A stretch of 64,000 nt of DNA from Sandarakinorhabdus glacialis (GCF_014643455.1 NZ_BMJM01000007.1:363-64362), one strand, 5' to 3'; shown: positions 55,788-64,000, numbered from the stretch's first letter. The notes: a model not told the origin generated them from the letters alone. Made by a program: numbers and translations.

Positions 55788-57307
55788 TACCCCCGCCCCC
55801 CGTCACCGCGCCCCAGCCCGCTTCGCCCGCGCCCCGGCCCGCTTCGCCCGCGCTCAGTCGGCGCCACATCGACCATCAACCCGACGCCATCGGCCCCCAT
55901 GGTAAAGACATATTCCTCCGGGTCATAACCGCTGCTGCGCACCTTGAGCAGCGACAGCACGCGGTGGGTGTCGCCATCGATGCGGCGATACCGCATGACG
56001 ATGATATTTTCGGACAGCCGCGACAGGTCCTCGACCGGCAGCTCGCCCAGTCGCCCGTACAATCGCGGCGTCTCGAGGCTATAGACGATCGTCGCTCCCA
56101 GCCGCTGCAACTGGATCGCCAACGCCGTGAAAAACCCGGGGAACCGGTGTTCGTCGACCGCCGCCGCCCGGAATGCCAGGTAACCGTCGATGAACACCCG
56201 CTTGAACCCGCGCCGCTCGACCGCCTCGAGGATCTGGCTGCCCAGCGTGTCGAGCGCCAGTTCCTCCGAATGCTGCCACATGATCTCGACCGCGCCGCTT
56301 GCCAGCAGCCCGCGCAGGTCGATCCCCAAATTGTCGGCCTTGTCGACCAACCCGTCCGGCCGTTCGTAGAACCCGACCAGCAACCCCGGCGCCGCCGGCA
56401 CCGACCGGCTGAGAAAATGCAGGCCCGTGCTGGTCTTGCCGATGCCCGATGGACCCACCAGCGCCGTCGTCGACAACACCGGCAGCCCGCCCTCGAGCAT
56501 CACGTCGAGATCGTCGATCCCGGTCGGCAGCCGCGCCTTCAGCATTTCCGGCTGCACCCCCCGGCTGACCAGGAATTCCATCCGCGGATACGCCGAGATC
56601 CCGGCGTCGGTGATCTCATAGGTGTGCCGCCCGCGCATGAAACCGCTGCCCCGGAACTTGCGCACCTGCAAGCTGCTCTCCGATCGCCAGCCATAGACGG
56701 CGTCGGTCAGCGTGATCAGCCCGTCGACCATGGTCTGCTCGGGCGACATCCGGTCCACCGTGTTGGTCGTCAGGATCATCGTGCAATCCGTCGCCAGCGC
56801 GATCTCCTGCAAATCATGGACGAACATCTTGAAATCCTGGTCGCCGCCGGTCCCGCCATGCGACGAAGAATGCGCCTCGATCTGCATCGATGCCTGCGCC
56901 GAAACCAGCCCGTCGATGACCAGCAGCGTCGCCCGCTGCTTGATCACTTCCCGCCGCAACAGCGTAAGCAGCCCGGCAAGCCCGTCGCCGCTGATCTCCG
57001 AATATGCGCTCAGATACCGCACCTGCTCGGGCACCAGTCCGGCATTGTAAAATGCCAGCCCGGCAATACTGGCGATCATCCGCGCATGGTTCTCCGCCAG
57101 CAACGTCACGAAGATCGCCTTGCCGCCCGTCCCCGCGTGGTGAAAGCAGATCTGGTTCGACATGATGGTCTTGCCGGCCCCCGGCGCACCTTCGATGATA
57201 TAGATATTGCCCAGCATCAGGCCGCCGCCAAGGATCGTATCGAGGCCCGCAATGCCGCTGGTGATACGCCGCAATTTCGGCCGGGAACTCTCTACGCTAT
57301 CAACCAT
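55787..57307 (-). CDS. Double-domain KaiC-like circadian-clock-type ATPase
   Basis: A 506-residue protein with two RecA-like KaiC domains. CI: ITSGIAGLDTILGGGL, Walker A GAPGAGKT at residues 40-47, LLVIDGLVSAQA as Walker B. CII: LPTGIDDLDVMLEGGL, Walker A GPSGIGKT at 285-292, VFIDGYLAFRAAA as Walker B. The paired catalytic Glu residues of cyanobacterial KaiC are changed: LLAEN in CI and FYERP in CII. Family members control timing, redox or stress signalling through ATPase activity and phosphorylation. The C-terminal tail has a GRSGPGR/GRSGLGR tandem repeat encoded by a 21-base duplication. No KaiA or KaiB gene is adjacent. The ATG at 57307 fits the family start; 205 bases separate it from divergent pdeM. 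Confidence 0.9.
   Translation of the reverse strand: MVDSVESSRPKLRRITSGIAGLDTILGGGLMLGNIYIIEGAPGAGKTIMSNQICFHHAGTGGKAIFVTLLAENHARMIASIAGLAFYNAGLVPEQVRYLSAYSEISGDGLAGLLTLLRREVIKQRATLLVIDGLVSAQASMQIEAHSSSHGGTGGDQDFKMFVHDLQEIALATDCTMILTTNTVDRMSPEQTMVDGLITLTDAVYGWRSESSLQVRKFRGSGFMRGRHTYEITDAGISAYPRMEFLVSRGVQPEMLKARLPTGIDDLDVMLEGGLPVLSTTALVGPSGIGKTSTGLHFLSRSVPAAPGLLVGFYERPDGLVDKADNLGIDLRGLLASGAVEIMWQHSEELALDTLGSQILEAVERRGFKRVFIDGYLAFRAAAVDEHRFPGFFTALAIQLQRLGATIVYSLETPRLYGRLGELPVEDLSRLSENIIVMRYRRIDGDTHRVLSLLKVRSSGYDPEEYVFTMGADGVGLMVDVAPTERGRSGPGRGRSGLGRGDGGRG
55808..55849. repeat. 21-base tandem repeat in the KaiC-like gene tail
   Basis: GCGCCCCAGCCCGCTTCGCCC is followed by a second unit with one change (A to G). 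It encodes seven residues twice in the protein's C-terminal tail. Confidence 0.85.
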
Positions 57308-57512
57308 CGCGACCTCGTTACTCGGCGCGGCACCCCGGCAGCTAAATTTGCAGCTACCACTGCGGCACCGATACGCGCACCTTTTCCTGCAACCCTCCAT
57401 GCCGCAAAGCGCGAGCCGATGCGAGAGCCGAAAGCCCATGGCGAAACCGCATTCTCCAAAATTTGCACAGTCGCTTGCTACGACGACCCACGATGCCCCA
57501 TAGGGCCCGGCA

Positions 57513-58178
57513 ATGTCTGTTTCCCTTTCGTTCGCCGGCGAATCGCTCCGCCCCCAACCTTGCGGCGCGCTGCACTGGCCGGCGTTCGACACGCTGTTCG
57601 TCGCCGACCTGCATTTTGAAAAGGCCAGCGCCTTTGCCCGCTTCGGCCGGCTGCTGCCGCCGCACGACAGCGCCGACACCCTCGCCTGCCTGATCGACGC
57701 GCTCGAGGCCACCGGCGCCCGCCGAATCGTCTGCCTCGGCGACAGTTTCCACGATCGCGGCGGCCCCGATCGCCTTCCGGCCGGACCGCGCGCCGCAATC
57801 AAGTCGCTCACCGCAAGCCTCGACTGGCTATGGATCACCGGCAATCACGATGAAGCCGCCGCCGCATCGCTCGGCGGCCGCGTCATGACCGAGGCGCGCA
57901 TCGGCCCGCTCACCCTCCGCCACGAAGCCGTCCCCGGCGACCCCGCGCCTGAACTGTCGGGCCATTTCCATCCCAAGGTCGCTGTCCACATCCGTGGTCG
58001 CCGCATCGTCCGCCGCTGCTTCGCCGTCTCCGCCACCAAGATCATCCTGCCCGCCTACGGCGCCTTCACCGGCGGCCTCGATGTTGCCGACCCGGCAATC
58101 ACCAGCGTCATGGACGGCCCCGTCATGGCCTATGTCCAGGAAGGCCACCACCTCCTCCGCTTCCCGATCGCCGCCTGA
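57513..58178 (+). CDS. pdeM: Ligase-associated DNA damage response endonuclease PdeM
   Basis: A 221-residue calcineurin-like phosphoesterase. Metal motifs in order: VADLHFEKA, CLGDSFHDRGG, WITGNHDEAA, LSGHFHPKV; LPAYGAFTGGLDV is typical of PdeM. Members are Mn-dependent nucleases/phosphodiesterases genetically linked to an ATP-dependent ligase, an exonuclease and an Lhr-like helicase. Here it is separated from the latter two by about 8-11 kb and divergent from the KaiC operon. Cytoplasmic. Confidence 0.88.
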   Translation: MSVSLSFAGESLRPQPCGALHWPAFDTLFVADLHFEKASAFARFGRLLPPHDSADTLACLIDALEATGARRIVCLGDSFHDRGGPDRLPAGPRAAIKSLTASLDWLWITGNHDEAAAASLGGRVMTEARIGPLTLRHEAVPGDPAPELSGHFHPKVAVHIRGRRIVRRCFAVSATKIILPAYGAFTGGLDVADPAITSVMDGPVMAYVQEGHHLLRFPIAA

Positions 58179-58215
58179 AGCAACGAGCAGCAACAAGAAG
58201 CAACAGGAAGCAATC

Positions 58216-58242
58216 GTCATGCTGAACTCGTTTCAGCATCCA
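58216..58242. repeat. Family B repeat, copy 4
   Basis: The same core as at 10814. It follows a short run of AGCAAC/AGGAAGC units at 58179-58212 in the gap between pdeM and the MFS gene. Confidence 0.8.
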
Positions 58243-58287
58243 CCGCCCCACCACGCCCCACCTCCCAAACCAGGCATCGATATAACT

Positions 58288-58313
58288 GTCATCCCGGGCT
58301 CGACCCGGGACCC
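58288..58313. repeat. Family E palindromic repeat
   Basis: GTCATCCCGGGCTCGACCCGGGACCC: the arms CCCGGG and CCCGGG enclose CTCGA. A single copy in the window. Confidence 0.7.
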
Positions 58314-58398
58314 AGCTTCTATCTGCGCCGAAGCAACATGACCCCCGCTCGCCGACCCACCCCTTGACCCCGCGCCCCCCAGCCGCCACCCGCAACTC

Positions 58399-59670
58399 AT
58401 GGGGACCATCACCGCACCGTCGACCCGCCGCATCCTCGGCGCCAGCCTTGTCGGCACCGCCGTCGAATTCTACGATTTCTACATCTACGCCACCGCTGCC
58501 AGCCTCGTTTTCGGCCCGCTGTTCTTCCCGCTCGAAAGCGCCTCGGCCCAGCTCCTCGCCGCCTATGCCAGCTTCGCCGTCGCCTTCATCGCCCGCCCCA
58601 TCGGCGCCCTTGTCTTCGGCCACTACGGCGACCGCATCGGCCGCAAATCGACCCTCGTCGCCAGCCTGATGGTGATGGGCGGCTCGACCCTCGCCATCGC
58701 CTTCCTCCCCACCTACGGCACGGCAGGCTGGCTCGCCCCCCTCCTCCTCTGCACGCTGCGCTTCGGCCAGGGCTTCGGCCTCGGCGGCGAGTGGGGCGGC
58801 GCCGCACTCCTCGCCGTCGAAAACGCCCCGCCCGGCTGGCGCGGCCGCTTCGGCATGTTCCCGCAACTGGGCGCGCCGGTCGGCTTCATCGCCGCCAACG
58901 GCCTGTTCCTGATCCTCGGCCTCGTCCTCTCCGACGAAGATTTCCGCAGCTGGGGCTGGCGCCTGCCCTTTCTCGCCAGCGCCATCCTTGTGGCCGTCGG
59001 CCTCTGGGTCCGCCTCAAGCTCACCGAGACTCCCGCCTTCGCCGCCCTCGCCGAAAAAGGCCCACCCCCCAGCATACCCATTGCCGAGCTCCTCCGCCTC
59101 CACTGGCGCGAGACGCTCGGCGGGATGCTCGGCGTCATCGCCTGCTTCGCCCTCTTCTACCTCTCGACTGCCTTCGCGCTCGGTTACGGCACGACAAAAC
59201 TCGGCTACACCCGCGAGACCTTCCTCTCGGTCCAGCTTGGCGCGATTCTGTTCCTCGCTATCGGCATCCTGCTTTCGGGCTGGCTCTCCGACCGCTTCGA
59301 CCCGCGCCGCGTCCTCATCGGCGGCTGCGTCGCCGCCATCGGCGTCGGCTTCGCTCTCGCTCCCATGCTCGGCAGCGGCTCGCTCGCCATCGTCGGCCTG
59401 TTCCTCGCCGGCGCCCTGTTCGTCATGGGCTTCGTCTACGGTCCGCTCGGCGCCTGGCTCCCCGGCCTCTTCCCGGCGCGCGTCCGCTACACCGGCGCCT
59501 CGATGGCCTTCAACATGGGCGGCATCCTCGGCGGCGGCCTCGCCCCCGTCATCGCCCAGGCGCTGTCGGATACCGGCGGGCTACGGCCGGTCGGCTGGTA
59601 TCTCGCCGTCGCCAGCGCCGCGAGCCTGATCGCGCTTCTGGCTCTCGACAAACCACCCCATCTCGATTGA
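58399..59670 (+). CDS. MFS transporter, metabolite:H+ symporter (MHS) type
   Basis: A 423-residue inner-membrane protein with about 12 hydrophobic segments. GTAVEFYDFYIYATAASLVF in helix 1, ARPIGALVFGHYGDRIGRKSTL as the MFS loop 2-3 motif, and GQGFGLGGEWGGAALLAVENAP after it are hallmarks of the MHS (ShiA/ProP/KgtP) group for organic acids and zwitterions. The acylase gene begins 9 bases after the stop, so the two are an operon; a transporter for a released acid or amine would fit. Confidence 0.88.
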   Translation: MGTITAPSTRRILGASLVGTAVEFYDFYIYATAASLVFGPLFFPLESASAQLLAAYASFAVAFIARPIGALVFGHYGDRIGRKSTLVASLMVMGGSTLAIAFLPTYGTAGWLAPLLLCTLRFGQGFGLGGEWGGAALLAVENAPPGWRGRFGMFPQLGAPVGFIAANGLFLILGLVLSDEDFRSWGWRLPFLASAILVAVGLWVRLKLTETPAFAALAEKGPPPSIPIAELLRLHWRETLGGMLGVIACFALFYLSTAFALGYGTTKLGYTRETFLSVQLGAILFLAIGILLSGWLSDRFDPRRVLIGGCVAAIGVGFALAPMLGSGSLAIVGLFLAGALFVMGFVYGPLGAWLPGLFPARVRYTGASMAFNMGGILGGGLAPVIAQALSDTGGLRPVGWYLAVASAASLIALLALDKPPHLD

Positions 59671-59679
59671 AATGACGAA

Positions 59680-61938
59680 ATGAAAAGCCCGCCTCTCCTT
59701 GTCCTCCCCCTCAAGGGGGGAGGCGAGAGACGGCCCCTTCGCCGGCCCGGGTGGGGGTGGTCCCCCGCCGGCGTAGTTCCCGCTCTCCTGACCGCAATCC
59801 TCCTAACCACCCCCACAACCGCACAAACCCCCGAATCCCGCCAAAAATCCCAAGCCTCCCGCGTAACCATAACCCGCGACACCTGGGGCATCCCCCACAT
59901 CCACGGCAAATCCGACGCCGACGCTGTCTTCGGCATGATCTACGCCCAGGCCGAAGACGACTTCCCCCGCCTCGAAACCAACCTCATCGTCGCCCAGGGC
60001 CGCTTGGCCGAAGCCGAAGGCGAAAACGCCATCTGGCAAGACCTGCGCATGAAACTCTACATCCAGCCCGAAGCCCTAAAAGCCGACTACGCTGCCAGCC
60101 CCGAATGGCTGAAATCGCTGATGACCGCCTGGGCCGACGGCCTCAACTTCTACCTCCGCACCCACCCAGAGGTTAAACCCCGCGTCATCACCCATTTCGA
60201 ACCCTGGATGGCGCTCAGCTTCTCCGAGGGCAGCATCGGCGGCGACATCGAGCGCATCTCGCTCGCCGGCCTCGAAGCCCTGCACACGGGCAAGCCCGTC
60301 CAGCTCTCCGCCGCCGAAACCGGCCGCGAACGCCCCGAACCCACCGGCTCGAACGGCTTCGCCATCGCCCCGTCGCGCACCAAGGCCGGCAACGCCCTCC
60401 TCCTCATCAACCCCCACACCAGCTTCTTCTTCCGCTCCGAAGCCAAGGTCACGTCCGACGAGGGCCTCAACGCTTATGGCGCTTCCACATGGGGCCAATT
60501 CTTCATCTACCAGGGCTTCAACGCGACCGCCGGCTGGATGCACACCTCGTCCGGCGCCGATGTCGTCGACGAATTCATCGAAACCACCCGCATCGAAAAT
60601 GCCCGCACCGAATACAAGTTCGGCACCGAATGGCGCCCGGCCATCGCCACCGAAATCACAATCCCCTGCCGCGCCGCCGACGGCAGCATGGCCACACGCA
60701 AATTCACCACCTACCGCACAGTCCACGGCCCCGTCGTCCGCACCGAAAACGGCAAATGGGTCAGCACCGCCCTCATGCACAGGCCTCTCGCCGCCCTCGA
60801 GCAATCCTTTTTGCGCACCAAAGCCACCGACCTCGCCGGCTTCCTCAAGGTCGCCGCGTTGAAGGCCAATTCCTCCAACAACACCATCTTCGCCAGCAAC
60901 AAGGGCGAGATCGCCTATCTCCACCCGCAATTCGTCCCCCGCCGGGACAACCGCTTCGACTACACCAAACCCGTCGACGGCAGCGACCCCGCCACCGCCT
61001 GGACCGGCGAGCACAGCCTCGCCGAACTCCCGCAAGTCCTCACCCCCGCCACCGGCTGGGTCACCAACACCAACAACTGGCCATGGCACGCCGCCGGCGC
61101 CGACAGCCCCAAACAATCCGCCTATCCCCGCTACACGGACCAGGCCGGCGAGAACCCGCGCGGCCCGAATGCCGTCAAACTGCTCACGGCAGTCCCGGAC
61201 TTCACCCCGAAAACCCTGCTCGATGCCGCCTACGACACCTATCTGACCGCATTCGCCGCGCTGATCCCCACAGTCACCGCCGCCTTCGACCGCCTGCCAG
61301 CATCCGATCCGCGCCGAAATAGTCTCGCCGCACCCGTAGAAGCGCTCAAAAACTGGGATTACCGCGCCTCGGAATCGTCCATCCCGACCGCCATCGCCGC
61401 CTTCTGGGGCAACGCCCTCATCGAACGCTTCGGCACCGCCGCCAAACAGGACGGCGATGCCCTCGTCCCCTACCTGACCACCAAACCCACCGACGACGAC
61501 CGCCTCGCCGCCCTCGCCGCTGCTACCGCCAAACTCACCGCCGACTTCGGCAAATGGAACACGCCATGGGGCGAGATCAACCGCTTCCAGCGCCTCACCG
61601 GCGACCTCGTCCAGCCCTTCGACGACCAAAAGCCAAGCCTTCCCATCGGCTTCAGCTCATCGCAATGGGGCTCGCTCCCCTCTTTCGGCGCCAAACCATA
61701 TCCCGGCACGAAGCGCTGGTACGGCACCTACGGCAACAGCTTCGTCGCCATCGTCGAGTTCGGCCCCAGCGTCTCCGCCAGCGCGATCTCCGCCGGCGGC
61801 CAAAGCGGCAACCCCGCCTCCCCCCACTTCAACGACCAGGCCGAACGCTACCGCACCCATGACTTCCGCAAGGTCTATTTCACCCCCGCCGACCTCGAGG
61901 GCCATACCGAACGCCGCTACCACCCAGGCGAGCCTTGA
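59680..61938 (+). CDS. Penicillin acylase family hydrolase (N-acyl amide hydrolase), exported
   Basis: A 752-residue Ntn-hydrolase precursor. A hydrophobic export segment (VPALLTAILLTTPTTAQ) is followed by the alpha chain with VTITRDTWGIPHIHGKSDADAVFG, and the beta chain starts at the nucleophile Ser in PTGSNGFAIAPSRT near residue 225, where self-cleavage should occur. HTSSGADVVDEF, SSNNTIFASN and WVTNTNNWPW are later conserved parts. It cleaves amide-linked acyl groups, possibly N-acyl amino acids or acyl-homoserine lactones. The first 30 codons are encoded by a family D repeat, and no start codon lies between the repeat and the export segment, so the true N-terminus is unusual. The C-terminus is followed by a bidirectional terminator. 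Confidence 0.87.
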   Translation: MKSPPLLVLPLKGGGERRPLRRPGWGWSPAGVVPALLTAILLTTPTTAQTPESRQKSQASRVTITRDTWGIPHIHGKSDADAVFGMIYAQAEDDFPRLETNLIVAQGRLAEAEGENAIWQDLRMKLYIQPEALKADYAASPEWLKSLMTAWADGLNFYLRTHPEVKPRVITHFEPWMALSFSEGSIGGDIERISLAGLEALHTGKPVQLSAAETGRERPEPTGSNGFAIAPSRTKAGNALLLINPHTSFFFRSEAKVTSDEGLNAYGASTWGQFFIYQGFNATAGWMHTSSGADVVDEFIETTRIENARTEYKFGTEWRPAIATEITIPCRAADGSMATRKFTTYRTVHGPVVRTENGKWVSTALMHRPLAALEQSFLRTKATDLAGFLKVAALKANSSNNTIFASNKGEIAYLHPQFVPRRDNRFDYTKPVDGSDPATAWTGEHSLAELPQVLTPATGWVTNTNNWPWHAAGADSPKQSAYPRYTDQAGENPRGPNAVKLLTAVPDFTPKTLLDAAYDTYLTAFAALIPTVTAAFDRLPASDPRRNSLAAPVEALKNWDYRASESSIPTAIAAFWGNALIERFGTAAKQDGDALVPYLTTKPTDDDRLAALAAATAKLTADFGKWNTPWGEINRFQRLTGDLVQPFDDQKPSLPIGFSSSQWGSLPSFGAKPYPGTKRWYGTYGNSFVAIVEFGPSVSASAISAGGQSGNPASPHFNDQAERYRTHDFRKVYFTPADLEGHTERRYHPGEP
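59703..59760. repeat. Family D-related repeat inside the acylase reading frame
   Basis: CCTCCCCCTCAAGGGGGGAGG, GGCCCCTTCGCCGG and the GGGTGGGGG tail correspond to the copy at 44374-44430. In this place it is translated as LPLKGGGERRPLRRPGWGW. Confidence 0.65.
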
Positions 61939-61991
61939 CAAAAGAAACCTAATAGGTTATTCGCACAATCGCGCCTGCCACGCCAGACGCA

Positions 61992-62023
61992 AAAAATGGC
62001 GCGAAATACATCGCGCCATTTTT
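61992..62023. terminator. Bidirectional terminator between acylase and hydrolase
   Basis: Perfect 13-bp stem AAAAATGGCGCGA / TCGCGCCATTTTT with a 6-base loop. On each strand it ends in a T-run, so it serves both convergent genes (stops at 61938 and 62114). Confidence 0.88.
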
Positions 62024-62113
62024 CGCGTCCCAGTGAACTTGTCGGGGTCAATCCATTGACAACGAAAGGGAATTTTCAGAACACCCCGTTACCAAAAAAT
62101 AGGATTTCCGGCA

Positions 62114-62929
62114 TCAGCTATCGAGAAACGCGATTAGGTCCTGCGTCACCTGGTCCTTGTGCGTCGCCAATACGCCGTGCGGCGCACCTTCATATTCGAT
62201 CAGCTGCGCATGCGGGATCGCCTTCGCCGCCGCCCGCGCCGTGATATCGATCGGCACCGTCTTGTCGGCCGTGCCATGGATGATCAGCGTCGGCATGGTA
62301 AAGCTCGCCAGGTCCGGCCGGAAATCCGTCCCCGAAAACGCATCGACGCAATCGAGCGTGCTCTTCAACCCGGCCTGCAGCGCGATCTGCAGCGACCAGT
62401 CGAGCTGCGCATCGCTGACCGGCTTGGCCAGCAGTCCAACCCCATAGAAGTCCTTCAGGAACCCCTTGAGGAAATCGGCCCGGTCCTTCTCGATCCCGTC
62501 CTTGATATCGTCGAACACCGATTGCGGCACGCCCTCCTTGTGATCGGGCGTCTGCAGCAGGAACGGTACCACCGACGAGATCAGCGCCACCTTGCTGGCA
62601 TTGCCATGCCGGGTCAGGTAGCGCGCAACTTCGCCGCCGCCCATCGAGAAACCGACCAGCGCCGGCGACTCAGCATCGCAAGCCTCGATCACGGCCGCAA
62701 GGTCGTCGGCCAGCGTGTCATAGTCGTAACCATCCCAGGGCTGGTCCGACCGTCCGAAGCCGCGACGGTCATAGGCGATCACCCGATAGCCATGGTCCGC
62801 CAGCGCCAGCGCCTGGTCGTCGAAGCTGTCGGCACTCAGCGGCCAACCGTGGATCAGGACCACTGGCGGGCCGTCGCCCCATTCCTTCAGATACAGCGCG
62901 GTACCATCGTCGGTTTCGATCATCGGCAT
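62114..62929 (-). CDS. Alpha/beta hydrolase (non-haem chloroperoxidase/arylesterase-like)
   Basis: A 271-residue hydrolase without signal peptide. Oxyanion-hole motif VVLIHGWPLSAD, YDRRGFGRSDQPW, the nucleophile Ser in LVGFSMGGGEVARY, the Asp in IIHGTADKTVP and the His in GAPHGVLATHKDQ complete the triad. The group includes cofactor-free haloperoxidases and arylesterases that can form peracids. Start ATG 62929 with GGAG upstream, or the ATG 6 bases further on. Divergent from the protease gene with 165 bases between. Confidence 0.9.
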   Translation of the reverse strand: MPMIETDDGTALYLKEWGDGPPVVLIHGWPLSADSFDDQALALADHGYRVIAYDRRGFGRSDQPWDGYDYDTLADDLAAVIEACDAESPALVGFSMGGGEVARYLTRHGNASKVALISSVVPFLLQTPDHKEGVPQSVFDDIKDGIEKDRADFLKGFLKDFYGVGLLAKPVSDAQLDWSLQIALQAGLKSTLDCVDAFSGTDFRPDLASFTMPTLIIHGTADKTVPIDITARAAAKAIPHAQLIEYEGAPHGVLATHKDQVTQDLIAFLDS

Positions 62930-63094
62930 GGGGAGAATACTCCTGTATGGGGTGCGACGGGATACGCCTCGCCACCATGGCAGGTTCCGGTGACAGATAC
63001 GCGTCCCATGGCCCCACAAGCGCCCGGACCTTATGGTCTGGCTAACGCGTACCTATATGCTATCCTAGGCACCTGTGTTGAACGAAGGCCGGTC

Positions 63095-64000
63095 ATGTCC
63101 CAACGTTGGAAAGTCATCCTGCCGCTCGCGGCCCTCGCCCTGATCCCGACCGGTGCCGCCGTGCGTGCCGCCGCCGAAAGCGACACCTACAAGCAACTCG
63201 ACCAGCTCATGGACGTCTTTGAACGCGTCCGCGTCGATTATGTCGACAAGGTCGATGACCAGGCCCTCATCAAGGGCGCCATCAACGGCATGCTGACCAG
63301 CCTCGATCCGCACTCTTCGTATCTAGATGCTCGCGATTTCCAGACCATGCGCCAGACCACCGACGGCGAATACGGCGGCCTCGGCCTGACTGTCACCACC
63401 GAGGACGGCGCCGTCAAGGTCGTCTCCCCCACCGACGACACCCCCGCCGCCCGCGCCGGCATCAAGTCGGGCGACTATATCACCCATCTCGACGGGGAGC
63501 TGATCTACGGCGCCACCCTTCAGGACGCCGTCGACAAGATGCGCGGCGCCCCCGGCAGCGCGGTCAAGCTCACCATCGTCCGCGAAGGCGCCACCAAGCC
63601 CCTCGAATTCGCCCTCAAGCGCGAGGTCATCCGCATCCTGCCGGTCAAGTTCGAAACCCGCGGCAACGTCGGCGTCATCCGCATCTCGACCTTCAACAAA
63701 CAGACCAGCGATGCCACCAAGGCCGCCGTCGCCAGCATCGAGAAAAAGCTCGGGGCCAACCTCGCCGGCTATATCGTCGATCTCCGCTCCAACCCCGGCG
63801 GCCTGCTCGACCAGGCCATCGACGTTTCGGACGTCTTCCTCGACAAGGGCGAGATCGTCTCGCAGCGCGGCCGCACCAAGAACGACATCCAGCGCTATTA
63901 CGCCAAGGGCGGCGACCTGACCGGCGGCAAGCCGATCGTCGTGCTCGTCGATGAAGGCTCGGCCTCGGCCGCCGAAATCGTCGCCGGCGCCCTTCAGGAC
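63095..64000 (+). CDS. ctpA: Carboxyl-terminal processing protease (S41), 5' part
   Basis: The first 302 codons of a periplasmic tail-processing protease, cut by the window end. Signal peptide (VILPLAALALIPTGAAVRAAA), the CPBP-like helix LDQLMDVFERVRVDYVD, SLDPHSSYLDARDF, a PDZ domain (GGLGLTVTTEDGAVKVVSP to about residue 190), then ISTFNKQTSDA and the beta-strand IVDLRSNPGGLLDQAIDVSD. The catalytic Ser lies in LVDEGSASAAEIVAGAL just before the end; the catalytic Lys should follow outside. It cleaves proteins at their C-termini in the envelope. An upstream gap at 62930-63094 should hold its promoter. Confidence 0.93.
   Translation, partial: MSQRWKVILPLAALALIPTGAAVRAAAESDTYKQLDQLMDVFERVRVDYVDKVDDQALIKGAINGMLTSLDPHSSYLDARDFQTMRQTTDGEYGGLGLTVTTEDGAVKVVSPTDDTPAARAGIKSGDYITHLDGELIYGATLQDAVDKMRGAPGSAVKLTIVREGATKPLEFALKREVIRILPVKFETRGNVGVIRISTFNKQTSDATKAAVASIEKKLGANLAGYIVDLRSNPGGLLDQAIDVSDVFLDKGEIVSQRGRTKNDIQRYYAKGGDLTGGKPIVVLVDEGSASAAEIVAGALQD

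Overview
The window is chromosomal DNA of a high-GC alphaproteobacterium, most likely a sphingomonad (order Sphingomonadales). The signs are a strong preference for C in third codon positions, a large TonB-dependent receptor set among peptidases, a PEP-CTERM type protein ending in PEPAAWAML...RRNRR, the fsa-xerC pairing, an alphaproteobacterial-type heat-shock promoter before dnaK, and short palindromic intergenic repeats. The species cannot be named from the sequence alone. I saw no rRNA, tRNA, CRISPR array or intact prophage.

Layout. 1-11 kb: an unidentified open frame at the left edge, a YdeI-like gene with a truncated DUF1993 gene, GST, AraC regulator and VOC protein, then ppc, a coniferyl-type aldehyde dehydrogenase, an AbgB-like amidohydrolase and an acyl-CoA synthetase. 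11-16 kb: xerC and fsa, then a lower-GC island in which a glutathione-independent formaldehyde-dehydrogenase-like gene lies between two decayed, directly repeated IS5-type transposase ends, then a PuuA-like glutamine synthetase. 16-24 kb: a 26-codon membrane microprotein, a PEP-CTERM protein, a HExxH protein, a PCuAC copper chaperone, dnaK-dnaJ, an SDR, a DUF3008 protein and pgl.

23.6-38.5 kb is the main accessory region: peptidases M24 and M20, a TonB receptor, a secreted esterase, a MarR regulator with a perfect palindrome in the divergent gap, then an FAD amine oxidase, a BASS transporter, a DUF3830 protein, an S9 peptidase and a PLP aminotransferase. Together they look like an uptake and degradation locus for a peptide-like or N-acylated compound; this is an inference from gene content.

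38.6-52.7 kb: a membrane protein, long-chain acyl-CoA ligase, gamma-glutamyltransferase, a MarR-GNAT fusion, pyrD, the ligase-associated exonuclease and Lhr-like helicase separated by a GFA protein, a histidine phosphatase with a stand-alone NAD(P)H-hydrate dehydratase, and an acyl-CoA dehydrogenase. 52.9-57.3 kb: a translationally coupled three-gene signalling operon (double-domain KaiC-like ATPase, single-domain response regulator, multi-PAS histidine kinase). 57.5-64 kb: the PdeM phosphoesterase, an MFS transporter with a penicillin-acylase family hydrolase, an alpha/beta hydrolase, and the start of a carboxyl-terminal processing protease cut by the window end.

Five families of 25-35 bp palindromic repeats (called A to E here) and one larger inverted repeat (F) fill many gaps. 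One D-family copy is read through by the N-terminus of the acylase gene. Long reading frames opposite real genes are a by-product of the GC content and are left out.
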